Assembly (NCBI RefSeq): GCF_000208865.1
Contig: NC_018389.1
Span: 310,001-374,000 of the forward strand
Reading direction: 5' to 3'
Origin: Neospora caninum Liverpool
Lineage: Eukaryota; Apicomplexa; Conoidasida; Eucoccidiorida; Sarcocystidae
Length of the DNA: 64,000 nt
Shown: in pieces, positions 45,949 through 56,712 of the stretch
Numbering within the stretch: the stretch's first letter is position 1
Layout of the letters: every line of letters starts with the position of its first letter
The notes under the pieces: generated by a model
Told to the model about the DNA's origin: nothing
The model's database searches: none
Seen by the model: only the letters and a program-made list of their open reading frames with translations
Position numbers and translations under genes: made by a program

Positions 45949-47139
45949 TTAAAGGGAACTAGCGAAGAGGCCTGTCACAGCGGCTGCAGCTGCAATTTCC
46001 GCAGCGGGCGATGCAAACGAAGCAAAATTTGCAGACTTGACGACGACCACCACATTGCATCTTGACGCGGTGGCAGCAGCCTGTGCACCATCGCTGTCTT
46101 CTTTGACCTTTTCACTCTCTGGGTTTGTCGCATCCCGATCTTTGAGAACGCAACTCAAACGAAACTGTTGTTCGGATTCAGGAAAGTCCGTTTCCGGGAT
46201 CGTCAGCTTCACCGTACTACCTTCATGCTCCTTTGTCCACCAGCTCGTAAGAAACGTCGGAAGAATGTCAACATAATTCTTCCGTACGCAGTTTTTCATA
46301 TCTTTTCCCTGAGGATCGCAAAACTGAGTCTCATATGACGCGGGGTTGACAGAACCCTCGGAACCACAGTGAAGAGTGAGGGTGTTCTTTTCTGTTGTCA
46401 TCACAACCTTCAGGGGCTCAGGATTGCTGTTTTTACCGTACGCGCAGGTTACCACGTTATTCGCCCCAACAGCGGAATCTCTCGCGTCGACGTTTACTGT
46501 TACAGTACACGACTTCGTTTGCCGTGCACGTTTGTCAGTCCCGGTAGTCTGCTGACAGCCGACGAAGAAGGCCTTCTCGGATAGAGGCAGATCTGAATCC
46601 AGTAGTTCTAAGCTCCAATCTGTGGGGGTCGAGGCTTTTGAGATCTCGTTGACAGTTTTTTTCGTCCACGTGATATCGCGGGTTGTCCCCAGGAGTTCTT
46701 TGAGCGCGGTTTCTGCGCCGTCTGTGCTGCCTTCAATCCTGCAGCTCTTGTCACTTTCTTTACCGTTATAGTTTGTGACACACACGTTCGCCCCCAGATT
46801 CGGGGGTATCGTGGATATTGTGGCACCTTGTTCACCAGAACACTGCAAAACAGCAGTCAGGCTTTCTTTTGAGAGCTTCAAGCCACTACTAGCTGCGACG
46901 GTTTGTTGTCCGACTGCCGTTGGGAAAGTACATGTAGCGGTTGCACCGTTGATTGTTGGTGTAACAGTCGTGCTAGCTTGTTGCTGCAAACCCCGATGTT
47001 GAAGTCCTTCACGGAGTTTTTCTGCACCAGCCTGACCGCTGGCAATCAACAAAACTCCACCCATGCAAACTACCATCAGCTTGCCAGCCTTCGACTTGAG
47101 CCCTCCACGACGGTGCTGCATGCTTCCTCTCCTCGCCAT
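45949..47139 (-). CDS. SRS: SRS surface antigen, copy 8 (396 aa)
   Basis: The frame is open to 47196, but I take the ATG at 47139 (MARRGSMQHRRGGLKSKAGK), which matches sister starts. Leader core VVCMGGVLLIASGQAGA. SAG domain 1 cysteines: ATC, LQC, VCVTNYNGKESDKSC, VGC, SCT. Domain 2: VTC, LHC, QFCDPQGKDMKNC, LSC, SRC. It is strongly diverged from the array copies: the NNT sequon is lost (EKNTL), and ATSRC is followed by NVVVVVKSANFASF in place of the SGSSASS linker. The GPI tail AAEIAAAAAVTGLFASSL is intact. It marks the switch from the homogeneous array to the diverged group. Confidence 0.92.
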   Translation of the reverse strand: MARRGSMQHRRGGLKSKAGKLMVVCMGGVLLIASGQAGAEKLREGLQHRGLQQQASTTVTPTINGATATCTFPTAVGQQTVAASSGLKLSKESLTAVLQCSGEQGATISTIPPNLGANVCVTNYNGKESDKSCRIEGSTDGAETALKELLGTTRDITWTKKTVNEISKASTPTDWSLELLDSDLPLSEKAFFVGCQQTTGTDKRARQTKSCTVTVNVDARDSAVGANNVVTCAYGKNSNPEPLKVVMTTEKNTLTLHCGSEGSVNPASYETQFCDPQGKDMKNCVRKNYVDILPTFLTSWWTKEHEGSTVKLTIPETDFPESEQQFRLSCVLKDRDATNPESEKVKEDSDGAQAAATASRCNVVVVVKSANFASFASPAAEIAAAAAVTGLFASSL

Positions 47140-47199
47140 TATGCACACTCTGGAAAACGAATTAAGAAAAAGTGAAAGAGTCACAAGAAGGAACAAACC

Positions 47200-49006
47200 T
47201 CAGAGTGTGAAATTTTAATACGGAAAGCACGACTACACTTCAAAAAGACGGAGTGTAGGCAGACACGGCTCGGCTGAGGGGCTTTGCGATCAGCAGTTGG
47301 GCCACATCTGAAGAAGGGGGTTTTGGGGGCGTCGGGACGGAGAGCGGTCGGATGCAGCAAATCTCTCGCGTGCGCGGGGAGGTCGATCACTTGACAGAGG
47401 ATTGGGTTTCCTTCTAGCTGCCAAGATAGATGGACTGATAAGAACAGGCAAGCCGGGCCATGTGAATTTTCATCAGTGCTTTTCTTGATCGTGCGTGAAG
47501 TCAAATGGAGACGATGCGAATTGCACCCTTATTACTGAGGAATTTTCGACCAGAAAGGCTGTAGACAGTGTTGCGGATTTGTGCGAGGCAGACGAAATTG
47601 AAGGATGGGGGGTGTGCCAGTGAGAGGAAGTGAAAGAAAACGAGAAGCATCGACAGGGATTGCGCACGTGACATACCACATGGCATGAAGCTCAGCGCAC
47701 GTGGTTTGAGGGTCTTACACATGAGCACACATGAGGAAACGTGTGCACCATAGAGAGAGACGTGTGCTAATGAGGAGCCCAACAGTTAGACAGGAAGAGA
47801 CGCTCCATTTATGTGGGAGCGTGTGTTCCTCGTCAAGGAAGAAACTACACGCGAAGAGCTGTGGGCAGAGAAGTGGAATATCAAGGCAGGGGCACACAAA
47901 AAAGCTGATTCCGGAGCCACATCTGAGATGTGCAGTAAGCCATGTTGGCGTGATATTTCATATGGACTGCAATACCCTGTAGCTGGGCCTGCCTTTGGCT
48001 ATCCGAATGGCACAACCATCAGTCGTTCCCCCGGTCGTGACAAGTGGTCATCGATTGATCGCCGCAGCAGAGAAGAGCAAGATGGGCATGTGTCTTGGAG
48101 CCCTGGCCACGTTTGATATGTTGTGTATGTTGCAAACCCCACTGTCATCGAACATGCGCTACACTCGTGAGGCTGCCCTCATTCAAAGGTGGTGGAAATT
48201 TGGCGGTTTGTCTGGCAGTTGCTATATTCCCGAGCAGCGGTCCCTAATCTGCAATATGGAAAAACATGGGGCCACTAACTCATCATGGTCACCCACACGC
48301 ACAAACACACCCCCAAGCTGCTTACCCGACCCACCTGAGCCGGGAGGGCCGAGGGCGCGGGACCGATTTTTCGTCGTGGTCACTACCGTGTGGACCAGTG
48401 ATGCGAGAACAAGACAATCATCAACCAATGCGAGCGACACATGTATTAGTTAAGCCACTGAGAATGAGTTCAATCCCCGGTAGCCGGCTACGCGAGCGCT
48501 CGTAAGGTACAAAAGACTCAGGCCTGCTGTTGTCGATTGATGGACAGCAGCGCATTGATCTGTGTTTCGAAACCGGAGCTCACGCCTTTCATCACGCTCA
48601 CATCGAGGGTATATCCCCGAAGGACCATGACAACGTCTTCTCCAGTACAAACACATCAGGAGGGATTCGCTAATGCGCGCGTGACTTCCATTTCTATGCA
48701 TTTATCACACACGTATCAAAAACGCTTCCATCGGAAGCAGAAAAAGATAGATGCTGTGGTCGACGTGCACATTTGTCCTGGTGCACATACCACAACGCCC
48801 TTAACCTTCCAGCATGCCACGGTCCAAGCATCTACGTATCATTTGGACAAGATGAGATGCGGTCTCCGAATACCGAAGAAACCTACCTCGAAGCGAGGGC
48901 TGAATGTGGTGGGAAAGAGAGCCTCTCCACAACAGCAAAATGGCGGAAACTAAGGCGGCACGCTGAGACACTGGACTCTGGGGTAGGCACAGGATCACCG
49001 GCCTCC
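47200..49006. other. Spacer between SRS copies 8 and 9
   Basis: It includes the GC-rich element of copy 8 near 47300-47400. From about 48.15 kb it carries the 3' flank of copy 9, which is homologous to the flank of copy 12 (58.33-59.19 kb). No gene was recognised. Confidence 0.45.
47300..47400 (-). promoter_or_regulatory. GC-rich element upstream of SRS copy 8
   Basis: 160-260 bp before the ATG, with G-rich (GGGGGCGTCGGGACGG) and CpG-rich (CTCGCGTGCGCGGGG) segments. Position and composition agree with the elements of other copies though the sequence differs. Confidence 0.35.
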
Positions 49007-50173
49007 TTACAAGGAGCCAACAATGAGCCCTGTCACTGCGGCCGCTCCCGAGGCCGCTGCCAACATTTGCATAGCCGATGATCCATACGAAGTAGAGCTT
49101 CTGGACTTGATAGTCACCAGCACACGGCAACTCGCTGGTGTAACAGTTTCTACTTCCTTTTCTCTGGCTTTCTTGGGGTCTTCCGAAGCAGTAGTGGTCG
49201 GGACGCAGCCCAAAACGATGTGCTGGTCAGCTTCCGGAAAGTCTGTCTGGGGAATTGTCAGCTTAGCGGAATTACCCGTCGTCGCCCACCAGCTAGTTAC
49301 AAAAGTAGGAAGAATATTTACAAATGCCTTCTTCGTGCATGCTTCCAGGTCTGTACTGTCAGAGATGCAGAAGTCAGTTGTGTAGCTTGTAGGATTGAGG
49401 GAACCCTCGGTTCCACACTGAATAGTGAGCGTATTGTTCTCTGTTGACATCTCCACCTCCAAGGGTTTAGGGTTGCTGTTTTTGCCGTACGCACAGGTGA
49501 CAACGTTGTGGTCTCCAACAGAAGAAGCTCTCGCTTCCACATTTACAGTGAGTTTGCACACGTTTTTAGTACTGGATCCCGAAGAAGTGTCTTTGCACCC
49601 AACGAGGAAGGTTTTGTCGGAAAAAGGAAGATCTGCTTCCCTCATTTGCAACGTCCACTTCTCTGTCGTGGTATTTGTTTTTTGTGCTTGCTGGACCTTT
49701 GTCCATTGAGCGTCGGTTTCTACCCCAAGTAGCTTGTTCAGCGCGACGGCAGTGCCTGCTGAGGCGTTGTCTTCAAACGTGCACTGATTTGCTCCTGCAC
49801 TCTTGCCATTTGGCTGGCACACATTCGCCAGATGCTCTGGAACCGCTGTTTGGCTTTTACCGACACATGCCAGGGCGGCTGTGAGATTCTTCTGCGACAG
49901 CGTCAAAGAGCCAGTAGCTGCAGCCTGAGCTGTCTGACCACCGTTCTGGTTTAACTCGCATCTGGCGGTTGTGCCCTGGACTGTTAAGATAGGGTTTGTG
50001 GCGCCTGAGCGTACTTCCTCCAAACCCCTGTTCTGAAGTCCTTCACGCAGGTGTTCTGCAACGCCCTCTCCCCTGCAGAACAACAAGACTCCACTCATGC
50101 AAGCAGCCGTGAACTTGCAGGCCTTTGACCCAAACCCTCCACGCCGTTGCCGCATGCTCCCGGTTCTCTCCAT
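49007..50173 (-). CDS. SRS: SRS surface antigen, copy 9 (388 aa)
   Basis: The frame opens at 50332, but MERTGSMRQRRGG at 50173 is the start that matches copy 12. The first ~110 residues (leader, EEVRSGATNP, CELNQNGGQTAQ) and the C-terminus (SYGSSAMQMLAAASGAAAVTG) are nearly identical to copy 12. The first half of SAG domain 2 (GKNSNPKPLEV, TIQCGTEGSL, DFCISDSTDLEAC) is nearly identical to copy 11, so the gene is a mosaic. Both six-cysteine sets are complete, with DFC/EAC as the third and fourth cysteines of domain 2. An NNT sequon is present. Intronless, GPI-anchored surface protein by family. Confidence 0.93.
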   Translation of the reverse strand: MERTGSMRQRRGGFGSKACKFTAACMSGVLLFCRGEGVAEHLREGLQNRGLEEVRSGATNPILTVQGTTARCELNQNGGQTAQAAATGSLTLSQKNLTAALACVGKSQTAVPEHLANVCQPNGKSAGANQCTFEDNASAGTAVALNKLLGVETDAQWTKVQQAQKTNTTTEKWTLQMREADLPFSDKTFLVGCKDTSSGSSTKNVCKLTVNVEARASSVGDHNVVTCAYGKNSNPKPLEVEMSTENNTLTIQCGTEGSLNPTSYTTDFCISDSTDLEACTKKAFVNILPTFVTSWWATTGNSAKLTIPQTDFPEADQHIVLGCVPTTTASEDPKKAREKEVETVTPASCRVLVTIKSRSSTSYGSSAMQMLAAASGAAAVTGLIVGSL

Positions 50174-50340
50174 GGTGTCAAGGATGTCAAGGCGCAAGGC
50201 AAGCCCCACGAGCACTCGGGGAAAGGCAGATGTTTTCAAAAAAAGACAGTAAAAAAAACCATGCCTTCTAACTGAGCGGTGCATATTAATTGCTCTGTAC
50301 AACAACTCGGCTGACAGTTGTCGACGCCTCAATCATCTCC

Positions 50341-50460
50341 AGAGGTCCGTGATGTCTTGAGGCCCCCGCGGGTTCGTGGCTGGGAAGACGCGGGTGCGGA
50401 TGAACACCCGCGAGGCAAGGTGCCCCAGGCGCCGGGTTGAGCGCCCCCCTATGACGAGTG
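50341..50460 (-). promoter_or_regulatory. GC-rich element with perfect hairpin upstream of SRS copy 9
   Basis: CGCGGGTG (50389-50396) and CACCCGCG (50405-50412) form an exact 8-bp inverted repeat with an 8-nt loop, about 215-240 bp before the ATG. Confidence 0.5.
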
Positions 50461-52068
50461 CAGCCGCCGCACAGAAAAAAGACTTAAAAGTGGAGGCTAG
50501 GACGAATGGGGGCATCGTGGTCAGTTAATTCCCTTCTTCCCTTCTTTTGCCTCACAAAAGCAGTGCTGGAAGGAATAGAAGATGAGTAGAATATCCATCT
50601 GGCACAGGAACTTCGGCAGAGGGATCAAATCGCATTTCACGCTGATGGTTGAGGACCGGCTGGCATACAACATGACACAGCACTCGGCAGACGTTACATC
50701 GAGGAGACATTTTGAGATGGAAGACGCGGGAGACATGAGACAAGGATGGTTCCGTAAATATACATGTAGAGTGAGCAATGGAGGAAATCGAGTAGCGGAT
50801 CACAAATTTGAGAGAGGCATTTAGCAGCAGGCGCAGGACGTTCTCGGGCACGCACACGGAAGAAAGGGAGAAGCAAAAACGGGCTGGACAACAGATTCAC
50901 AATCACAATTCCTCCAGGAGCATAGATACCTTTGAAATTTGTTCGGTGCATTGGTGCCAGCAAGTGTGCGTTTTCTGTGTCTCCGAACGGCGGGAAGAAG
51001 GGTGACAAAGCCAGGCCTGGGCCGTTGCTTACGCGCCGTCAACAGTGCGGTTTGAAAATGCAAGAGCCGCGCTTCTCTCACGCATTGCTTTTGTATAGAT
51101 ATCAACCGCCGGTGGCGTCCACGGCTACCGGATGAAGGCTGTCCAACAAGCACACGCATCCCTGGAAGTGTGCACAAATTTCGGTGCCGATTACTAGCTG
51201 TCGGAAAACCAGAAGAAATGACCATGGTGTGCTCCATCGCCAGTAACGGGAGACGCACCGAGTTTGCTCCCTGATAGACAGAGGAAGAACTGCGTAACCC
51301 CTATCGCACCAGACAAAGAGTGGAGGAAATGAGCAAATGAGTGGCGGCATTTCGCGACTAAAACTCAAGCGTGTTTCTCGTGGGGGATCTGGGTGGTATA
51401 GGTTATTCATGAGAGAGGACGTACTGGATTTGGCCGATATCATACGGTGCATCCTGCCAACACAAGGGCATCCCCCACAATTGGATTATCAAGTCGCATG
51501 CTGAGGACTGCCGCCTTCTACAGAGGGTCGGTCCTCAGTTTGAGAGCTGTTGATCGAGCCACACTGCAGTGGATATGTACCAGACCGGGGTTAAATATGC
51601 ACTCCACCTTGGGAGACACTCGAAACCCGGTACACTATATAGATCGCATGGCTTCTGCCATTTTGAGGCCATACTACTGGCGCGAAGGGAAGTGTTTTTG
51701 TGCTTTGCTTGCCCTTGATACAGTCCCCCCCTTCCCCCTTCCCCCCGACCGGTAAACGAAGTGGACAAGCACAGACTCCACACATGCCTGAATCAACGTG
51801 CTCATATATGTACAGATATACATATGCCTTGCTTTATCTCTTCTCCATAACCTCATATGACAGCTTGACCAGTGCAACTTATTGACGAACACAAGCTCTC
51901 ATGTACCTCAATAGCAACGAACCCGCTTCTAAAACGGGAAGAACGTGTCGGAGAGACGTACGGATACTGCCAATACAATGGAGACCGCCCGAAATGGCAA
52001 TACTGCTCAGGATCGGACAGCGACAACTTTTGTCTGAATCCGCAGCAGAGAATAAATTACCATATTCC
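50461..52068. other. Spacer upstream of SRS copy 9 and downstream of copy 10
   Basis: 1.6 kb. The part at 50.6-50.82 kb is similar to 60.95-61.13 kb, the equivalent position upstream of copy 12, so gene and flanks were duplicated together. No gene was recognised. Confidence 0.45.
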
Positions 52069-53259
52069 TCAAAAAGAGTTCACGAGGAATCCTGTTAGAG
52101 CGGCCGCGCCTCCGGCTACCGCTGCAATTTGCGCAGTTGAAGATGCTATCGAAGTCGAGTTTGATGTCTTAACGGTCACAATCACATTGCAGTTTGATGT
52201 GGATGCACCAGCCTGTTCAGAGCTCTCATCGCCATCCTTCCCTACTACTCCGGCCTTTGCTCCTGGAGGCGCTGTAGACTCGTTGGGGACGCAGGTCAGG
52301 CGGAACTGCTGGTCTGTTTCCGGAAAGTCCGTCTCCGGAATTGTCAGCTTATCAGAATTATCCGTTGGCCCCGTTGTCCACCAGCTGGTCACGAACGTAG
52401 GCAGAATATCCACAAACTTGTTTGTGCAATTCTGCACGTGTTTGTTTCGTGGATCGCAGTATTCAGTGTGGCTCTCTGTCGTAGGATACAACGAGCCCCG
52501 GGAGCCACAATCAATTGTCAGCGCGTTGTTCTCTGTTGATATCTCCACTTCCAAGGGCTTAGGATTGCTGTCCTTGCCGTATGCGCAGGTGACGACGTTG
52601 CCGCCTCCAACAGACGAAACTCTCGCTTTCACATTGACGTTGACTTTGCACTCTGTCTGGGCCCCCACCCGTTGCTTCTGATTGTTCTCGTCACACCCAA
52701 CGAAGAATGCCTGGTCGGCTAAGGGGAGGTCGGACTCCTGAAGCGTCAACGTCCACTCTTCGCCTTGATTTTCGCTGCTGCTGGTCTTTTCCCACTGGAT
52801 ACTGCGGGTTGTGCCAAGCAATGTTTTCAGCGTGATCTGTTTTTCTTTTGGGTTGTTTGTTTTGCACTCTGCCACTTTTGCGGCCGTCGTTGTTGCCTTA
52901 CAAACTTGCTCCAGACCTTCTGGTACCGCTGCGTTTTTGTTACCCGAACACTGCAAAGTAACACTCAGATTTTCTTTCGACAGCGTCAAAGCCGCAGTGG
53001 CTGCAGCAACATCTCGTTGTCCTTTGGCGGGTTGCAACTCGCATGTGGCAACTTGACCATCGATTTCCGGTCCACTTAGAGTGCCTGTCCTACGTAATGC
53101 ATCTTGCAAATTCCGACGCAAAAGCCCTTCACGCGGTTGATCTGGCACTGCCTCTCCGCTGGAGATCAACAAAACTCCGCCCACGCACACCGCCATCAGC
53201 TTACAAGCCTGAGACTTCAACCCTCCACGGCGTCGTTGCATTCTCCCCGGGTTCACCAT
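52069..53259 (-). CDS. SRS: SRS surface antigen, copy 10 (396 aa)
   Basis: The frame is open upstream to 53580 but the likely start is MVNPGRMQRRRGG at 53259. Leader core VCVGGVLLISSGEAVP. Domain 1 cysteines: ATC, LQC, VCKATTTAAKVAEC, VGC, TEC; note the Lys/Thr-rich loop. Domain 2: VTC, IDC, EYCDPRNKHVQNC, LTC, SNC. The sequon is lost (ENNALT). The C-terminal linker NSTSIASSTAQIAAVAGGAAALTG is the GPI signal. Domain 2 resembles copy 12 (KFVDILPTFVTSWW). The last base of the stop is at 52069, inside sequence rich in short direct repeats of no clear pattern. Confidence 0.92.
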   Translation of the reverse strand: MVNPGRMQRRRGGLKSQACKLMAVCVGGVLLISSGEAVPDQPREGLLRRNLQDALRRTGTLSGPEIDGQVATCELQPAKGQRDVAAATAALTLSKENLSVTLQCSGNKNAAVPEGLEQVCKATTTAAKVAECKTNNPKEKQITLKTLLGTTRSIQWEKTSSSENQGEEWTLTLQESDLPLADQAFFVGCDENNQKQRVGAQTECKVNVNVKARVSSVGGGNVVTCAYGKDSNPKPLEVEISTENNALTIDCGSRGSLYPTTESHTEYCDPRNKHVQNCTNKFVDILPTFVTSWWTTGPTDNSDKLTIPETDFPETDQQFRLTCVPNESTAPPGAKAGVVGKDGDESSEQAGASTSNCNVIVTVKTSNSTSIASSTAQIAAVAGGAAALTGFLVNSF

Positions 53260-53443
53260 CTTCGAAGCGATTGACACAGGTTGGCGTCGAATTGAATATA
53301 CCAAACCAGGAAATGCGGAAGACTGCCACGCACACTGGAGTGAAGATTCAAGATCAGCATCGAATGAGAATCGTATCCTGGTCTCTAAAAAAATATCAGT
53401 CGCCAGCCGCAGCGGGTCAGCCACACTCTCCTGCGTTCGCTGG

Positions 53444-53560
53444 CGGCGCATGCTCGAGGCGGGTTGACTGGTGTGAGGATCCGGCGGGGGTGGATGCCCC
53501 CCAAGGCGACCCGACGCGACAAGGCTGGGAATGCACACCTTTTTCTCACCGGCGGAGATG
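53444..53560 (-). promoter_or_regulatory. GC-rich element upstream of SRS copy 10
   Basis: 185-300 bp before the ATG. GGGGG (53486-53490) and CCCCCC (53497-53502) can pair around TGGATG. AAGGCGACCCGACGCG follows. Confidence 0.42.
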
Positions 53561-53581
53561 TACCTTTTGAGAGAAGACAAT

Positions 53582-53676
53582 CATGATGTAAAAATCGTTC
53601 TTTCAAAACTCTCCCTTGGTCGAATAAAACGGACAGACATGATGTAGAACCGTTTTTCCAAAACTTTCCCTTGGTC
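53582..53676. repeat. Imperfect direct repeat, about 40 bp, period 56
   Basis: CATGATGTAAAAATCGTTC... and CATGATGTAGAACCGTTTT... both end in CTTGGTC with a few differences, at 53582-53623 and 53638-53676. Confidence 0.7.
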
Positions 53677-55515
53677 TAAGCTTTGAGAAGTGATCAGAGG
53701 TTGCACAAGAAAAGAGCGGCGGTGTCATTGCCCCCCAAAAGTGTTCGACAGCCAACTGCTCCGGCTGATACCAAACTGCTTCGGTTGAGCCATGGAATGG
53801 AGGAGTTAAAAAGAACGCAACAGCACCAGGGCATGAGGGCTCTCGCAAGACTATGCATGACCAATGTCAATACGTGTGACAGCTTGCCATGATGAGTGGA
53901 CGAAAATGGAATTTTCTCCCTGCACTGTCAGACGGGGCAGCGACCTTTCACTCTTGGTGTCAAATTGTCGTTCGGCACCTTGTATCCCAGATAACCTCGG
54001 GAAGAACCGGTGCTGAAACGCAGAGACAGCCATGATGAATTGACCGCTGATAGCGGGAGGGGGCTGAGGCCATCAGAGAGAGAAAGAAGCAGACAGAGAG
54101 AGGCAAAAAGGAAGGGCACAGCAGCGAGATGACCACCACGCGCGACTGTGAATGTGTTTCTGGAGGCAAGCTTGGCTAGATGATCGGGCATGATACATGT
54201 CGACAGGCTGGAGCTACCACTGACTTTGTGATGTAGTGACTTTGAGGGCCGTAATGAAACCGAAGAGAGACTGAGCAAAAGCCTCCTTTGCAATAAGTGC
54301 CTTGAACTCTGCGTGGCAGGCACGGCGGGATCGCCGTCGCACCCGCTGCCAGACAGACGAACAGAGGGGACCCCGAGACGTGGAGAATGAGAAGGGTGAT
54401 GCAAGTCGTGGCTCGTTCTACTCTTCGAAGGAGCGTTAGGAAGGGAAGAAGCACACAACTTCATCGCAAAGCACGAACAAAGGAGACCAAGGGAATTAAA
54501 TGTCTAGTGGCTTAATCTGAATGCAACCTCGAATTCGGAGACTATCCGCTAATCCTAGCCGGCCACACCAGTAGTACCTTTAGATACTGTTATGATTTTC
54601 ACCTCTGAGTGTGCCCGGATAATTATTTCGCAGTGTCAATACTGCTGGCACCTTGAGAAGAGTGCCGACATGGCAGGGAAAACCACACCGCGAATTTTAC
54701 TGTTTGCCGCTTGTTTTGACGCTCCTTTCTATGTTACAGCTGCGAGGTTCATCTGCAGTGTTGACAATCCTAAGACTTGTTCTACGGTAGGCCGAGGATA
54801 AAACTGGAAAGCGCCTTTTTGGTGCCATGTGAATGTGTTGACAGACAATAACCTTGCTGTAGTATACATGGTTGGTGACACAACCAGAGAGTCAACACCA
54901 AATAGTCACGGGGCAAACGGTCTTCCCAAGACGTTCTGAGGCAGCTAATGCCGAGGACTCGAAAGAAATAGCAGATACTCAGAGAAACGGGTTTGCTCAG
55001 CGGTAGCTCCATTTCGAGCACACTAGCGAGGTACAAGATTAAGGCCTGCATTTTTGCAGTGACGAACAGAAGGCGTTGTTCAATGCTTCACGAAAGGTGC
55101 TCATTCCCGTACCAGACACGTAGGCGCAATTTATACTTGAATGGGCTCGATATAATTTTTGGCGGCACACGCAGATCAATCACCTCGATTATAGGCTCAT
55201 TTCTGCATCTATTATCGTGTTTCATCACACACCTTCCTGTCAGGAACAGAATCGCACATACGTATGTCGCTTCCCATGTATACATTTGTCATGACTTACG
55301 TGGGGCCAGGTCTGAAGGGACTCGGTTTATCGATGTGCACGGCTCCATATCGTGTACGGTGAAGGCGGCGGATGCTCAGAAAAAAAGTATATAACCCATC
55401 TCTGACGGATGAGTTCGAGTCCTTAGCGCACGCGTGGCGTCACATACTCCCAGGCGTGGAGCTCTGACCTCAACGTAAACACACTGTCCACAAGTCGGTA
55501 GGGGCATCTGCGCCC

Positions 55516-56712
55516 CTACAACGACTTCACAAACATGGCTGCCATGACGGCTACACCAGAGGCTGCAATCACTGCTGTTGGAGCGGGTGCTGCATATGAA
55601 GCAGCGCTGGCGGCCCTGACAGTCACCAGAACCTGGCAGCTCGTCGGTGTCGCAGTCTGCGTCTGAGGTTCATCCTTTGCTGTCAACCTATCATCATTTT
55701 GTTCTCCGTTTTGCGAAGTTTTCGTCTTGGGGACGCAGCCCACAAGGAGCCGCTGTTCTGTTTCAGGAAAGTCCGTCTCCGGGATTGTCAGCTTTGCTGA
55801 ACCCGTTTGGGACTCTGTATCCCACCAGCTGGTCGAAAATGTTGGAAGAATATCAACAAATGCCTTCTTCGTGCATGCTTCCAGGTCTGTACTGTCAGAG
55901 ATGCAGTAGTCAGTTGTATAGCTTGTAGGGGTGAGGGAACCCTCGGTTCCACACTGAATAGTGAGCGTATTGTTCTCTGTTGACATATCCACCTCCAAGG
56001 GTTTAGGGTTGCTGTTTTTGCCGTACGCACAGGTGACAACGTTGTGGTCTCCAACAGAAGAAGCTCTCGCTTCCACATTTACAGTGAGCTTGCACGCTGC
56101 GTTGTTGTTCGGTGACTTGCCAGAGGTAGTGGATTGGCACCCGACGACGAACGCCTTGTCGGTTAAAGGAAGGTCTCCCGCGTCCAGCTCCAACGCCCAC
56201 TTTTGCCCCTTGGTGTTCCTTTCTGACTGTTGGGATTCCGTCCATTGAATAGTGCGCGTTGTCCCAAGCACTTCTTTCAGCGTGACCTCTTTGGTGGCTG
56301 GTGCGCTGTTCCCAAACTTACATGTGGACGAATTGCTGGTCTGCTTTGGATCACACACGTGTTGCGTCAGATTTTCCGGTACGGTCGATATGCTTGCACT
56401 GCTGGCACCGGAACACTGCAAAGTGGCTATCATACTTGCGCTTGATAGCGTCAGCCTACCAGCAGCTGGGGCGGTATCTTGTGTCGCTGGCGCAGGCAAT
56501 TCACACATCGCATCTGTGCCCTTGACTGTAAGCCTGGCAAGCGCCACCGCTTGCTGCTGTAAACTCCGATTCTGAAGTCCTTCACGCAGTTGATCGGGAA
56601 CAGCCTGTCCACCATAGAGCAATAATACTCCACCGATGCAAACTGCCATCAACTTCCTTGTCTTCGTCGTTAAGCGTACATGCAGTCGCTGAATGTTCCC
56701 TGTCCTCGCCAT
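55516..56712 (-). CDS. SRS: SRS surface antigen, copy 11 (398 aa)
   Basis: Start taken at MARTGNIQRLHVRLTTKTRK (56712); seven more residues are possible. The n-region lacks the usual RRRGG motif (QRLHVRLTTK), unlike every other copy. Leader core AVCIGGVLLLYGGQAVP. Domain 1 cysteines: MCEL, LQC, VCDPKQTSNSSTC, VGC, AAC. Domain 2: VTC, IQC, DYCISDSTDLEAC, VGC, TSC. The block from SSVGDHNVVTC to SDSTDLEAC is nearly identical to copy 9. The C-terminus is distinct: QTQTATPTSCQVLVTVRAAS, then an Ala-rich GPI tail ending AAMFVKSL. Nothing suggests decay. Confidence 0.92.
   Translation of the reverse strand: MARTGNIQRLHVRLTTKTRKLMAVCIGGVLLLYGGQAVPDQLREGLQNRSLQQQAVALARLTVKGTDAMCELPAPATQDTAPAAGRLTLSSASMIATLQCSGASSASISTVPENLTQHVCDPKQTSNSSTCKFGNSAPATKEVTLKEVLGTTRTIQWTESQQSERNTKGQKWALELDAGDLPLTDKAFVVGCQSTTSGKSPNNNAACKLTVNVEARASSVGDHNVVTCAYGKNSNPKPLEVDMSTENNTLTIQCGTEGSLTPTSYTTDYCISDSTDLEACTKKAFVDILPTFSTSWWDTESQTGSAKLTIPETDFPETEQRLLVGCVPKTKTSQNGEQNDDRLTAKDEPQTQTATPTSCQVLVTVRAASAASYAAPAPTAVIAASGVAVMAAMFVKSL

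Larger units (their letters stand above)
53260..55515. other. Spacer between SRS copies 10 and 11
   Basis: 2.2 kb without a supported gene. It contains the GC element of copy 10 and an imperfect 40-bp direct repeat near 53.6 kb. The minus frame at 53928-54464 is Ser/Leu-rich with no domain and I leave it out. Confidence 0.45.

Noticed and set aside
53928..54464. 178-codon minus-strand frame in the copy 10-11 spacer
   Set aside because: Ser/Leu-rich, no splice partners and no similarity to SRS or other families that I can see.
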